Shown: positions 1-10,149 of the stretch, piece after piece
How positions within the stretch are numbered: the stretch's first letter is position 1
Layout of the letters: each line of letters opens with the position of its first letter
Virus record (IMG/VR): IMGVR_UViG_3300042557_001300
Span: 1-46,521 of that record
Length of the DNA: 46,521 nucleotides
Origin: a virus
Reading direction: 5' to 3' (one strand)
Notes under the pieces: generated by a model
Told to the model about the DNA's origin: nothing
What the model saw: only the letters and a program-made list of their open reading frames with translations
The model's database searches: none
Position numbers and translations under genes: made by a program

Positions 1-23
1 ACAGTAATCGCAAGGGCGATCTA

Positions 24-668
24 ATGAATTACGTTGTCGGTTCGGGCTACCACTACCGATCTGATTGGGATCGGTCTTTTTATGATATCTGGCGCGAGAA
101 CACCGAAAGGTATACCCACGATTACCATATCATCTCAACTGTCAGGAATGTTCCAGCAGTCAATCACATCCTCTGTAATCACAATGCGGGGCATGTCGGA
201 GATCTGATCAAGGAGAATCGCGGGGGGCTGTGCGGATGGTCGGCATCTATCTGTGGCCTAGCAATGATTGCCTACAATTGCGGAAGAGATTTCATTTATA
301 AAGAAGCTGACTGCCTTTGGTTCGGGCCTGTTCCTGAACAAATGTATCAGGATCTAGGTGACAGGGGAATGGTCTTCGGGGCCAAGATGGACGCTGCTCC
401 TTGGATGGCTTGTGCCCAATCTACCTTCCTTATCCGCCATAGTTTCATTCTGGATTTCTTGCGAGGCTACCTATTCCTCCCACATGACAAGGACATGCTG
501 CCAGAGGATAAGTTTGTTAAGCTAGAAGAGAATAGCCCCAACAACTACGGAAGACTTTCTTTCGGAGTTGACCGCATGAGACCGCTACCTTGGGACGCCG
601 AAGCATGGTATGCCCAGCAATGGAATCAGGAAGAACTAGACGAGGCCAAAAAGCGCGGACTGATCTAG
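24..668 (+). CDS. Putative glycosyltransferase-like protein (5' part probably across the contig junction)
   Basis: The 214 residues from ATG24 begin with a strand-like hydrophobic segment (NYVVGSGYH) and contain a region (about residues 65-105) with a GWSAS segment, then DFIYKEADCLWFGP. That pattern resembles the nucleotide-sugar-binding core of GT-A glycosyltransferases, with EAD in the place of the DxD metal-binding motif. The frame is open upstream to base 1. If the sequence is circular it joins a plus-strand frame starting at ATG 46473, giving about 238 residues, so ATG24 may be internal. Its stop (TAG 666-668) overlaps the stop of the convergent giant gene in a CTAG palindrome. No Shine-Dalgarno sequence precedes ATG24. 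The glycosyltransferase assignment rests on motif impression; the substrate is unknown. Confidence 0.6.
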   Translation: MNYVVGSGYHYRSDWDRSFYDIWRENTERYTHDYHIISTVRNVPAVNHILCNHNAGHVGDLIKENRGGLCGWSASICGLAMIAYNCGRDFIYKEADCLWFGPVPEQMYQDLGDRGMVFGAKMDAAPWMACAQSTFLIRHSFILDFLRGYLFLPHDKDMLPEDKFVKLEENSPNNYGRLSFGVDRMRPLPWDAEAWYAQQWNQEELDEAKKRGLI

Positions 669-3600
669 TCTTTGGAATCCCGATACATCATCTTAGCCGC
701 TTCCTCGGTGGCGCGAAGCAATGCCTTTTGGGTGAGGTAGTAGTCGCGGGAAATTCCATTAGCCTCAAGATCCTTCTGTTTTATTTTACCAGAACGAACC
801 ATTCCAACCACTCGGAATTCGGGGCGGCGACGAATGGCGTTGATAACGTCTTTACGGGATAGATCAGGGCGCTTGGCTTTAAGATCTTTGAGGGCGCGGT
901 TGAATTCCTTTTGATTGTCCTCTGTCACAGCAAAGAAGATCTTGGCGTATTCTTGGGTTACAGGCTCAGTGCGCTGCTCCTTCTCGTATTCTTTTATCTT
1001 CTTCTGGAAGTCCTCGGTCTTTGGCTCTCCACTAAATACATCACCAACACGCTCTTTTAGGCGTAATCCGAATTGTGCAGTTTGAACAACACCGCCAATT
1101 GGTATTCCAAAATAAACACCAGCAAGCCCGCCAGCTTTTGTGATTGCGCGATATGAAGTCTCCCAAAACTTCGGATTACCAGTAGCTTCATCAATTTTTT
1201 CTTCACTGAGTTCTCCGTAAGCCCTAGCAAACAACAGGGAAACATCATACATTCCAAACAATACGCTTGAAACAAGGTCAATCTGCATTGGTTTACGCAT
1301 ATTCTCTGGTGAAAATATTGCTTCTGTAGTGTTTTGCAGAAAACTTCCAACAACTGGAACAATAGAAAGCGGGGTTCCAATAGCCTTGCCCAAGAATTGA
1401 CCCCAAGTTTTTTCTTCGTCATCCTCTGGTGGAAACAGTGTGCTGTAAAATGCATTAGATATCGCCCTACTAATATACAAACTGAGCGATAAAAACCCAA
1501 GTTGGAATGCGGCTTCGCGCAGGTTTTCTTTTCCGCCCTGTTGCGCTCTTAGCATTGCTTCTGCAAACAAAGAATATTGCTTACTGACAGCACTTTGGAA
1601 CATGACAAATAGTTTAAGGGCTGGATTACGCCCAACATCTTGAAATACTCCAGTGCGATCACCGCCATGAGCGGTGTTTTCTGATCGGAACATCATTTTT
1701 GTCCACTCGCGGGCTACGGCCCGATTAAACTCTTCGGTTCCACTTTCAAGAGTGGTTCTATCTTGAACTACTTGCTGTGCCAGTTTGTAACGAACCAGCG
1801 CACCCCATTTATCTGACGCCTCCAACCAACTCATTGAAGCTGTTTCAAGATTCTTTCTCCATTTACGATTAGATGGCGCAGCGGAAAGTCCGCTTGTAAA
1901 TTCTTGGATAAATCCACCGTCTCCATATCGCTCGTTATAATATGGGGCATATTGAGAAAGAATCTTTTCCATTTCTATTCTGTCTCCCTTTTTTGTTGCC
2001 CTAATTCCAGCGGGAAATGCTTTGGCTAGATACTTTACTCCGTCTTTTCCATAGTAAGCTAAAGCAATAGGAAGACCGACAGGGTTCTGCATGGCGGCGT
2101 GGAGCTTGAATCCAAGAACACCGACACCAGCATTGCCAATTAGAGTTGAAAGAATACCAGCTTTTAGTCCAGCGGGAGGGGTTGTCTGCTGCCTGACCAT
2201 CTCGCGGATCATGGTTAGCCCATCCTCGCCAATCTTGGAAGCTAATGGGCGGGCGATGGTGGGGTCTCCCAGAACCATTTCGATATCGCGGACAATAGGC
2301 AGATATGCACCGATCCTTGCGTCATTGGTCACATGGTAGTCAAGACGCTCAAGGAAATCCACGGCGCGGAGCTTGGACTTGGAACGCTCGTCACGTTCCT
2401 TGAGATAGCCCACATCATCCACACGCCTTTGATAATAGGCGATATAATCCAAATCTTTTTTAACTTCTGTGGCGCGAGTCCACTTGTCTGCGGTTCTCGG
2501 ATAGTAGGTTCCAGAGACAGCCTTAATGCCGTGACCGTAGGCTTGGACAGAAGCATTCTCCAAGATCTGGAATAGATCATTGTTATAGAGTTCCACCATC
2601 ATATCCACCATCTGGTTATCCTGATCGGTAGCCTTATTTAGAATTTCGATATAGGTTTCTGGCGTGATCTTGACGGTATCCACTTCGGCTAGATCAAGGC
2701 GATCAATGACGTAGCCTCCAGAATTGACGGCACGTTTGAGGTTACTTGGATCACGCATAGAGGCGAGAATGTCCAGCAATTCGTAGCGGCGGACTTTGAT
2801 GGGCTTTGTGCGTCCAGCGGAATCCACACCAGTAAGTTCGATAACCTCTTTGGAATATAGATCGTAGTCCTTGGTTCCGATTTCCAGTCCAGTAATCTCT
2901 TTAACTCTGGATTCGATCTTCTTCTTTAGATCACGGCGCACACGCAACTCGTCCTGATAGGCGTCCAAGGTTAGGCGGTCATAGACAAATTCGCTGAGTT
3001 TGTTTAACCCAAAAGCCCGAAGGATATTCTCAACCCTAGCCCCTTTGTAGATAGCGATCTTGTTGAATAGTCCAATACCTTGTCCCCCATCTTTGCGGGC
3101 CTTGGCAATTGATTTAACCTTGTCGATTTCTTCGGAGATCCCAGTAATAACTTCTTGTCTGGTTTCTTGTTTATTAAACAGCATCTCCCCTCTTGCTACT
3201 TTATCGGCATGGAGTGTGGTGTTGATGATACGGGAGATTTCTTTGAGAGCGTCCAGTCCAAGGGACTTGTCGATCTTGATAGCGCCCAAGGCTCCTTTTT
3301 GTTTGAGATACTTTTCAGTGGCGAGATCCTGCAATGCACCTACGGGGTCTGCCTCATAGCGACTGATGGCATCTTCGATCTTGGCTCTAGTTTCGGGGCC
3401 GATCCCTTTCTTGCTGTAGGTCTCGACAAAATCCCGAAGCACGGCCATAGCTTCAGGACTAATCTCATTTGCTTTTACAGCCTTCTGGGCGCGGTCTAAG
3501 GACTTCTTGGCTCCCGTTACAGCCTCATCCAATCGGGCTTGATTGAGGCCATTCTGGGCGGCTTCTACCACCTTCTTGAGTCCTTCTAGGCCAGTCGCCC

Positions 3601-6600
3601 GCTCCAAAGTTAGAAGCTGGTCTCCAAGATATTGCTTGGGCACCACCTCCCGAAGGATCTGCTTGGCTTGGCGAAGCTGCTCTTCGATCTGCTTTTTCTC
3701 AGTCGCCTTGTCGGTCTTGGGTTTCTTGACCCCGATATCGTAGGCAATACGGATGGCCTCGGCTATGGAATCGATAGACCCAGTAGCCTCTTCCAGTTTA
3801 ATCATCCGCTCCTTCTCGCGCTGCTGTCTGGCAGTCATGGCGGGCAAAGCCCGATCCATACGGACTCTGGCACGTTCCTTGGTAGAAGTGACGTTCTGGG
3901 CCAGTTGATAGACGTTAGCAAAGTCGTTGGCCGTCTTCTCGGCTTGCGCCACATCCAGATTGGTAAATTGAACGATGGCATTCTTGAGTGCCGCTGGCCC
4001 TAGCCCCGACTCCATCCAAGTAGCCATGATGTCTTGCAAGGAATATGTAAGTTCTTTACCACCAGCAGTTTCTGATCTGCTATCAAGGATATCAAAAGCC
4101 CGCTTCAAGAGACGCAAGGCTTCAGATTCACTAGTTCCTTTTTCGGGCTTGGCAATCTCCTTACCTTCCACCTTCACTGTCGGCATTAGCCCACCATTAA
4201 GTTCTAGCCAAGTTGCCGCAATATAAGGATTGTAGGCTTCTCCCAAATTAAAGAATTGGGGATTAAGAAAGTCTCCCAAAGTCATACCATTCTGGTAGTT
4301 GGCTTGGGCTTCTTCGCGCAACTCGGAAGGAACCTCATCAGGAAGGATGGAGTGTCCTGTCACCAACTCTTGTGCTTTCTTGGCTTCGGCGCGGTTGGTC
4401 ACTATTGCCTCTGTGGTTTCGTTGGAAACCTCTTCGTTGGTTTCGGGGTCGGGCGGCGGCTCTGGAAGTGGAGCATACCTTATATCTTCTTCTGTGGGCT
4501 GGAATCGTTGGCTGGGAGGGATGATGTTGCCGCGATTGTCGCGAGTAATCGCATCTGCCGATTTGACTTGAGACGGCTTAAATACAACTGTGGCGTAGTC
4601 TCCAATGATGATTGCTGTCGCCCTGTTTCTTTCTCGGAAAATTCTAATCCAATCTTTGGGTTTTCCAGAGTTTTGCCACTCTTTAACTTGTTCTGGATTT
4701 AATGTTATTGGGTTGCTTCCAAGATCGGCATAAGCATTAATGACCGTGGTTGGATATTCTCCAGAGCTAGGAGTTGCCATCTTCTTGTCAAACGCCAACC
4801 AGATTCCTGTAAGTTTTTTCCTAAACCTATTGATCACCGAAGCCTCTGTTCCATGGAAGAGCGGAAGAACTTGGTAGCCACCCCGCCTCGCTGCTTCATT
4901 TACAATGCGCTGTTGTGTTTCGGCATCACCGCGATCCACCGCATCCAGATACTCTCTGTCTTGTTGGGTAATGGGTTCTTCTGTGGGCGCTGGTGGCGGG
5001 GTTGTAACGCCCCTTCCTCTTTGAAGATTGCCAGCAATTCTCTGATCCACCGTTCCTCCAGTAGCAGGGGCTTCTAGTTCAGCCAAAGCATAGGATGCGT
5101 CAATAACCGCTGTGGCCATGGTGTCGCTATCAAATCCGAACAGATCCCGAATGATGCGAACAAACCGCTCGTAGATGGATGGCTTGTTTTTAACCTTGAT
5201 ATTCTTGAGCATGTCCTGAAACGCAGGAGAACTCCAAGTCTGAGCAACAAACTCGTCCAAGTTGGCCAAAGCGTATAGCTCGCTCCATCCAATCTTTTTC
5301 CCAGTAAACTTGTTGATTAATGGTTTCTTGCGGGTAAAGGCTTTCTTCTGAGATCGTGTCGCATCAATATCGGCAAGCCCGCCAGCACCAAGATATTCTT
5401 GAGTGAGTCCAAGCTCATCCAAAGTTTGCTTGTAAAGACTTACAATCTTCTTCACTTGTTCTGGAGTGTCTGGATTTGCCAAAGCATCATCCAAGGCTTT
5501 GGCGTAGGTGGAACCTCTTGCTCCTCTTACAGAACGATCAAATACATATTTTCTTAAAGCATCGGCTGTGAGCGTATGGCCAACCTCGTGAACCAGCGTT
5601 TCTGGTCTTTCAAAGTATTCGTTGCCGCGATAGGTAGCAGGAATCCGAATGAATCCTTCGTTGGCTCTGTATGCGCGGCTTCCGCCTTTGGCCTTCTTAA
5701 TAAAGTCAGCATCCAATATGCGAAGCGGAAGTTTGGCCAACACCGAAGCGGCCCGCTGCATTTGTTGCGAAAGGTTGAGCGGCCTTCCTTCTGCCTCTAA
5801 AGTAGATGCCCCAAGATTTAAATCGGCCAAATATTGAAGAGCCTCCCTTGCCGTCATCCCAAAAAGCTGGGAAGCTGGCAATGCATCACCTCCAGTTACC
5901 CTTGGTCTTGTTGCTCTTTGGGCCTCTTCTGTGGCGACATCGACAACTTCTGGCGATACTTCTCCTGCAACCTGACGAGCGTTTCCATCGCTTCCGAATC
6001 GCTCATTCCACTTCGATTCTGCGGTGGCGGTGGCGGCATCAATCTCGTCGGAACTAAATCCTTGGTTTGAGGCATCTTGGATGTATTGTTTTGCATCGGT
6101 TTCGGTAAGCAGTCTTTGCTCTGTCAGTATGCCAGCAAGTGCCGCTCTTTCAAGTATTGAAAGCCTACGCAGTTCCCCCTGTGCCGCAAGCCGTTTTTTG
6201 ATAGTTGCTGGAGGGATGGCATAAAGTTTTCCTCCATAGTTTTCCATCATCCAGCCACGATCTCTTGGGCCTCCCCATTCTCCCCAAGATGCCATTGTGA
6301 ATGGAACATTGTTAAATATCGCTGTTGCTATTTCATTATCAACTCCGTATTGTGTGGCGATTTCTTTGATTGCCTCTTCTTCTCTGGCAATTCTCCCAGC
6401 AACAGCTTGCGCTTCGGGTGGGACATAGACATCTCCAACAAGCGTCCACCCTTCGGGCATCCTTATATTTGGCGGGACTTGATCCACCCCAATACGAAGA
6501 CCCTTGGTAATAGCTTCTGCCGCCGCCTCGCTGGCTCCAGTGTCGATCTGGATCTTTCGGGCTTCGGGGGTTAGGCGTGGGCGTTGATCCTGTGGTAAGG

Positions 6601-9600
6601 TGTCAAATCCAGCCTGAGTAAGAACCTGTTGGCCGTTGTATTCCTCGGCAAGACCCTGTTCGACAAGAACTTCAAATTCTTGCGGAGTCGCTTCAGCGCG
6701 GGCCACACGGGCAATGGAGTCTACAGGCTTGGTCGCAACAAAAGCCGCCTGCCCAGCAGCTACTCGTCTAGCTTGCGCCTCTTGCTCTAGGCGGGTCGCT
6801 TCTGCGGTTGCGCGTTGCTCAAGTTCCCTGACCCCTGCTTCAACTTCTCCAACAGTTTCGGGGATCGCGCCAGCTTCGACAGCAGGGCGAACCTCCGTGC
6901 GGATTGAGGACTTGTATCTTTGGTATTCTGGGTTGCTTTCATAATTTGATATATCTTGATCTAAAAGGAGGAAAGGTTCTGCCATTGCCGCCCTTTGGTC
7001 TTCGGATATGGGCAGAGCATCGATGATTCTGAGCGCACTGTCAATGAGTCTGTTGGCTTGGGAGATCTGTTCTGGCTGAACCTGACGGTAAAATTCGGGC
7101 GTGTCCGAAACCTTCTTGGCTCGCTTGCCTTCTTGAACCACCTTGGATTCACCAGTGTCGAAGAGATCGGCAAGGTCATTGAGGGTCTGAGATTTCTCAA
7201 TCTCAATTAGTGCTGCGGGAGTTTCAAATTGATCCTCAGTTGTATCAACCTCTTCTTGGGCAATGGTCGGTTGCCCTTCAATGATGGTTGCTATTTCGGT
7301 GCGGGCTTCTTCGGGGCGTTGCCTGCGTTGACCGCGCCTTGCCCACTGGATGCCTTCGATTTCGCCAAGCGTCTGGGCGGGCTGAACCCCCACCTCATAT
7401 TTCTCTTGGGTGCCAAACTCGCGGAACACCACTTGACCGTCTTCTTCGGTCAGCGAACCCCGCATCCCTTCATAAACAAAAGTATCCTTGTCGCGGATAG
7501 AATCGGCAATCGTCCTAACTGCGGGGGTAATGCGCTCTTCTTCTCCTCCACCAGCAGCCTCCACAGGAACCTCAAGCTTTCCGACAAAGCCGTCTACCAA
7601 TTCTCTCACAGAGCGGATGGCTTCTTGCGGGTTTTCTTCAACCACTTGAACAAACTGGTTGTATCTTTCCTCACTCAAGAACCGCTTGAATTGAGTCTTG
7701 TCCAGTTCGGCAACCGTGAACTCATTCTTGTTGATAAGGTTTTCTATGTAGGAAATGTCATTTTTGAAGTTCTCTATCGTGACCTGATTGAGTCCTTCTG
7801 TCGGTCGGATGGTCTCGCTAACCACCACTCGCGCCATGTCTTGGAATATTTGCGAGCGGTCATCGGCGTCGATTCGGATCAAGGCTTCCTGCACGGCTTG
7901 GTTCTCTTGGGAAATTTCCTGTTCGGGCAACCGCACCAGCGAGTCGGCAATCTCAACATCGATATTATCTTTAGCCGCTTCTACCACAACTTTCATGGCG
8001 TCTGCGGATTCAGGGGTAAGCCCCTCGGCATTGATGGCCGCTTGCTCCGCCGCATCGATAGCTGCCTGCTCGGCTCTTAATTGCTCGGCTCTTGCTGCAT
8101 TGTATTTATCGAGATCTTTAAGTTTGTTTTCCCTGATAGTGTCCCGCCTTGCGCGGATTGTATCCACTGTAAACTTGGCACCACCCAACGGCAGGAGACC
8201 CAAGGCCATGCCAGCAAGATCCTCTGCCCCCATAGTCGATTGGGCTTGGTGGGCACTGACGTAGTTGCGGAGATAGGCTTCCTTCCATTCTTCGGTAAAC
8301 TTTTCCTGTCCAGTCTCTACGGCAATGTTTAGTCCGCCACTCAAGACCCTGCCAACAGTTGTCTTTCTTGCCGACTTCGGAAGATTAATAAACATGGTTG
8401 GTTCGACAAGCTCTGTAACACTGGGCAACTGAGATGCATTGAAGGCACCAACCGCCTCTTTATAAAGTTGTTTCTTCTGATCGTCCGAAAGATCGTCAAT
8501 CTTTTCGACATTCGCGGTTTCCAAAAAGTCTTGGACTGTGGTCTGGAACCAATCCAGTCCATAGATGTTGGCATTGGCCACCGCTCCAGCGCCACCAGCA
8601 AGCCAAGGTGCGGCTTGTTGTCCAAGCTGATTCAGGGCTGGGCTACGAGCGGCTGCACCCGCGACAAGAGAAAGTCCACGAATAAGAAGCTCTCCACCTT
8701 TTTGAGTGGTAATTTGCGCTCCGACTTGACCCATAACTTGTCCAGCCATAGCGGCTGTTCCGCTTTGAAACGGATCTTTCTTTTGCTGTTGTTGCTCAAT
8801 TGTCTTATTGATGATTTGAAACGCCGCCTCCATGGCCCCATCTTCATTTCCTTCCGACAAAGCCTCGCGGAGTTGTTGTCCCTCAAGAGCCATTGAAACA
8901 TAGCCATCCGTGCCTTGTTCAATGCCAGAGAAGTAATCCATCGTAATGGCCGCGACCCCCTTGCGTTCTTCTGCATACTTTTCAAACGCCTCCTCCTCAG
9001 TGGTTCCTTCAACTCTTTTTTGATAGTCGGGAAGGTTACGGAAGAATTCTAGCTTGTTCTGGCGATCCGCTAAAGCCGTGGCGTCAATAGCCTCAATGGA
9101 TGCCTTGCGCTCCACATCATTGATGTCTCCATCTTCAAAAAGCTCTGAAACAATTTCTTTCTGTCGCTCAAAATCCTCTTGAGCGTCTCGCGAAAAAACG
9201 GGCTGACCCTGAATAACGGCAACTTCTTTTTCTCCCTTTTGAACCGCGATAAATTCTTGTGCATTTTGGCGAATCTCATCTTGCTGATCCTTGGGAAACG
9301 TGGAGATGAGTTTTTCTATCTCTGCTTCTGTTGCTACCTTGTTTTCAAGTTGCTTGTCTTTTGCTTTTTGCCAAGCTTCTTGAGCTAGTTGCGGGCCTTC
9401 TGGCCTGTCGGGAATATCAAATGGAAGTGTTCCGAAAGCTTCTTGAACCTCTTTTCCATACTCATCAATGGCAAATTTATCGTTGACCTCAAGCTGGCGC
9501 AAAAGTGAGGCGGTCTGCTTGGAAAGATCGAACCTCTGCGTATAGCTTTCCGCCGCCCCCTTAATAAGGGTGGTCTCTTGGTCGTTGTATTTCTTGGCGA

Positions 9601-10138
9601 TTCCCTCTATAGCCAATTCACGATCCGCTCTGTCTGGGATGGCGCGGGCTTGTTCCATTTCGGCTTGAAGCGCCGAATCAAATTCATAGAGACGATCCGC
9701 CACCGAATCTCCGAATACGGGATCAAGGCGAAGGGATTCAATCTGATCCACTCTGGCCTGCTGGCGCTCGGCATTAACGCGATCTACTTCTGGGCGAAGG
9801 GTCTCTAGCTTTTTCTGTTCGGAGTAAAATCCAAGTTCCGCCTCATGGCTTTTCTGCCAAGCTGCCACCATCTCCTCTGTTTCTTGAGGAGTCCTGTCGG
9901 GCTTTTGATATAGCTCTCCATAACGCGAGTAGTTCTCTTCGCGGGATTTTGCCATCGTCTCCGCGAGATAGGCGGAAGAGTTGTAGTCTTCTATGGGATC
10001 AACCGCAAATTCATCTAAAAAAGAAAGATCCTTTTCTGGCTCTTCTTCCTCTTCTTCCTTAAATTGATCAAGAAAAGAAAGATCCAGTTCTTCTTCCTCT
10101 TCTCCAAATGTATCAAGGAATTTGGTGTCAATGGCCAT
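665..10138 (-). CDS. Giant polyvalent virion protein with zincin and ADP-ribosyltransferase-like domains
   Basis: This 3157-residue protein takes about a fifth of the genome. Visible parts, in order: three FLDxF motifs separated by Glu tracts (residues 7-44); long charged helical or coiled-coil regions; a hydrophobic stretch around 465-535; a zinc metallopeptidase motif HEVGH at 1517-1521; an ADP-ribosyltransferase-like domain at about 1755-1890, opening with LFHGT (F1761) and closing with FKPSQVKSADA...RF...DIRY; further helical regions; and C-terminal membrane-active segments around 2660-2700, 2880-2905 and 2915-2940. This architecture matches the large polyvalent proteins of phages and conjugative elements (ART-PolyVal, metallopeptidase and LPD domains; the C-terminus resembles LPD38). 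By family knowledge and by its place after the neck gene, it is probably packaged in the virion and ejected with DNA. Which domains are active is not known. The start has an AT-rich leader and no Shine-Dalgarno signal. Confidence 0.85.
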   Translation of the reverse strand: MAIDTKFLDTFGEEEEELDLSFLDQFKEEEEEEPEKDLSFLDEFAVDPIEDYNSSAYLAETMAKSREENYSRYGELYQKPDRTPQETEEMVAAWQKSHEAELGFYSEQKKLETLRPEVDRVNAERQQARVDQIESLRLDPVFGDSVADRLYEFDSALQAEMEQARAIPDRADRELAIEGIAKKYNDQETTLIKGAAESYTQRFDLSKQTASLLRQLEVNDKFAIDEYGKEVQEAFGTLPFDIPDRPEGPQLAQEAWQKAKDKQLENKVATEAEIEKLISTFPKDQQDEIRQNAQEFIAVQKGEKEVAVIQGQPVFSRDAQEDFERQKEIVSELFEDGDINDVERKASIEAIDATALADRQNKLEFFRNLPDYQKRVEGTTEEEAFEKYAEERKGVAAITMDYFSGIEQGTDGYVSMALEGQQLREALSEGNEDGAMEAAFQIINKTIEQQQQKKDPFQSGTAAMAGQVMGQVGAQITTQKGGELLIRGLSLVAGAAARSPALNQLGQQAAPWLAGGAGAVANANIYGLDWFQTTVQDFLETANVEKIDDLSDDQKKQLYKEAVGAFNASQLPSVTELVEPTMFINLPKSARKTTVGRVLSGGLNIAVETGQEKFTEEWKEAYLRNYVSAHQAQSTMGAEDLAGMALGLLPLGGAKFTVDTIRARRDTIRENKLKDLDKYNAARAEQLRAEQAAIDAAEQAAINAEGLTPESADAMKVVVEAAKDNIDVEIADSLVRLPEQEISQENQAVQEALIRIDADDRSQIFQDMARVVVSETIRPTEGLNQVTIENFKNDISYIENLINKNEFTVAELDKTQFKRFLSEERYNQFVQVVEENPQEAIRSVRELVDGFVGKLEVPVEAAGGGEEERITPAVRTIADSIRDKDTFVYEGMRGSLTEEDGQVVFREFGTQEKYEVGVQPAQTLGEIEGIQWARRGQRRQRPEEARTEIATIIEGQPTIAQEEVDTTEDQFETPAALIEIEKSQTLNDLADLFDTGESKVVQEGKRAKKVSDTPEFYRQVQPEQISQANRLIDSALRIIDALPISEDQRAAMAEPFLLLDQDISNYESNPEYQRYKSSIRTEVRPAVEAGAIPETVGEVEAGVRELEQRATAEATRLEQEAQARRVAAGQAAFVATKPVDSIARVARAEATPQEFEVLVEQGLAEEYNGQQVLTQAGFDTLPQDQRPRLTPEARKIQIDTGASEAAAEAITKGLRIGVDQVPPNIRMPEGWTLVGDVYVPPEAQAVAGRIAREEEAIKEIATQYGVDNEIATAIFNNVPFTMASWGEWGGPRDRGWMMENYGGKLYAIPPATIKKRLAAQGELRRLSILERAALAGILTEQRLLTETDAKQYIQDASNQGFSSDEIDAATATAESKWNERFGSDGNARQVAGEVSPEVVDVATEEAQRATRPRVTGGDALPASQLFGMTAREALQYLADLNLGASTLEAEGRPLNLSQQMQRAASVLAKLPLRILDADFIKKAKGGSRAYRANEGFIRIPATYRGNEYFERPETLVHEVGHTLTADALRKYVFDRSVRGARGSTYAKALDDALANPDTPEQVKKIVSLYKQTLDELGLTQEYLGAGGLADIDATRSQKKAFTRKKPLINKFTGKKIGWSELYALANLDEFVAQTWSSPAFQDMLKNIKVKNKPSIYERFVRIIRDLFGFDSDTMATAVIDASYALAELEAPATGGTVDQRIAGNLQRGRGVTTPPPAPTEEPITQQDREYLDAVDRGDAETQQRIVNEAARRGGYQVLPLFHGTEASVINRFRKKLTGIWLAFDKKMATPSSGEYPTTVINAYADLGSNPITLNPEQVKEWQNSGKPKDWIRIFRERNRATAIIIGDYATVVFKPSQVKSADAITRDNRGNIIPPSQRFQPTEEDIRYAPLPEPPPDPETNEEVSNETTEAIVTNRAEAKKAQELVTGHSILPDEVPSELREEAQANYQNGMTLGDFLNPQFFNLGEAYNPYIAATWLELNGGLMPTVKVEGKEIAKPEKGTSESEALRLLKRAFDILDSRSETAGGKELTYSLQDIMATWMESGLGPAALKNAIVQFTNLDVAQAEKTANDFANVYQLAQNVTSTKERARVRMDRALPAMTARQQREKERMIKLEEATGSIDSIAEAIRIAYDIGVKKPKTDKATEKKQIEEQLRQAKQILREVVPKQYLGDQLLTLERATGLEGLKKVVEAAQNGLNQARLDEAVTGAKKSLDRAQKAVKANEISPEAMAVLRDFVETYSKKGIGPETRAKIEDAISRYEADPVGALQDLATEKYLKQKGALGAIKIDKSLGLDALKEISRIINTTLHADKVARGEMLFNKQETRQEVITGISEEIDKVKSIAKARKDGGQGIGLFNKIAIYKGARVENILRAFGLNKLSEFVYDRLTLDAYQDELRVRRDLKKKIESRVKEITGLEIGTKDYDLYSKEVIELTGVDSAGRTKPIKVRRYELLDILASMRDPSNLKRAVNSGGYVIDRLDLAEVDTVKITPETYIEILNKATDQDNQMVDMMVELYNNDLFQILENASVQAYGHGIKAVSGTYYPRTADKWTRATEVKKDLDYIAYYQRRVDDVGYLKERDERSKSKLRAVDFLERLDYHVTNDARIGAYLPIVRDIEMVLGDPTIARPLASKIGEDGLTMIREMVRQQTTPPAGLKAGILSTLIGNAGVGVLGFKLHAAMQNPVGLPIALAYYGKDGVKYLAKAFPAGIRATKKGDRIEMEKILSQYAPYYNERYGDGGFIQEFTSGLSAAPSNRKWRKNLETASMSWLEASDKWGALVRYKLAQQVVQDRTTLESGTEEFNRAVAREWTKMMFRSENTAHGGDRTGVFQDVGRNPALKLFVMFQSAVSKQYSLFAEAMLRAQQGGKENLREAAFQLGFLSLSLYISRAISNAFYSTLFPPEDDEEKTWGQFLGKAIGTPLSIVPVVGSFLQNTTEAIFSPENMRKPMQIDLVSSVLFGMYDVSLLFARAYGELSEEKIDEATGNPKFWETSYRAITKAGGLAGVYFGIPIGGVVQTAQFGLRLKERVGDVFSGEPKTEDFQKKIKEYEKEQRTEPVTQEYAKIFFAVTEDNQKEFNRALKDLKAKRPDLSRKDVINAIRRRPEFRVVGMVRSGKIKQKDLEANGISRDYYLTQKALLRATEEAAKMMYRDSKD

Positions 10139-10149
10139 TGACAGATAGA

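Noticed and set aside
7229-8080. Plus-strand open frame of 283 codons within the giant gene
   Set aside because: No domain or start context; an antisense shadow of the giant protein.
665-10138. N4-like virion RNA polymerase, by size of the giant protein
   Set aside because: No T7/N4 polymerase motifs were seen, whereas zincin and ART-like motifs and C-terminal membrane segments fit a polyvalent protein. A structural search is still worth doing.
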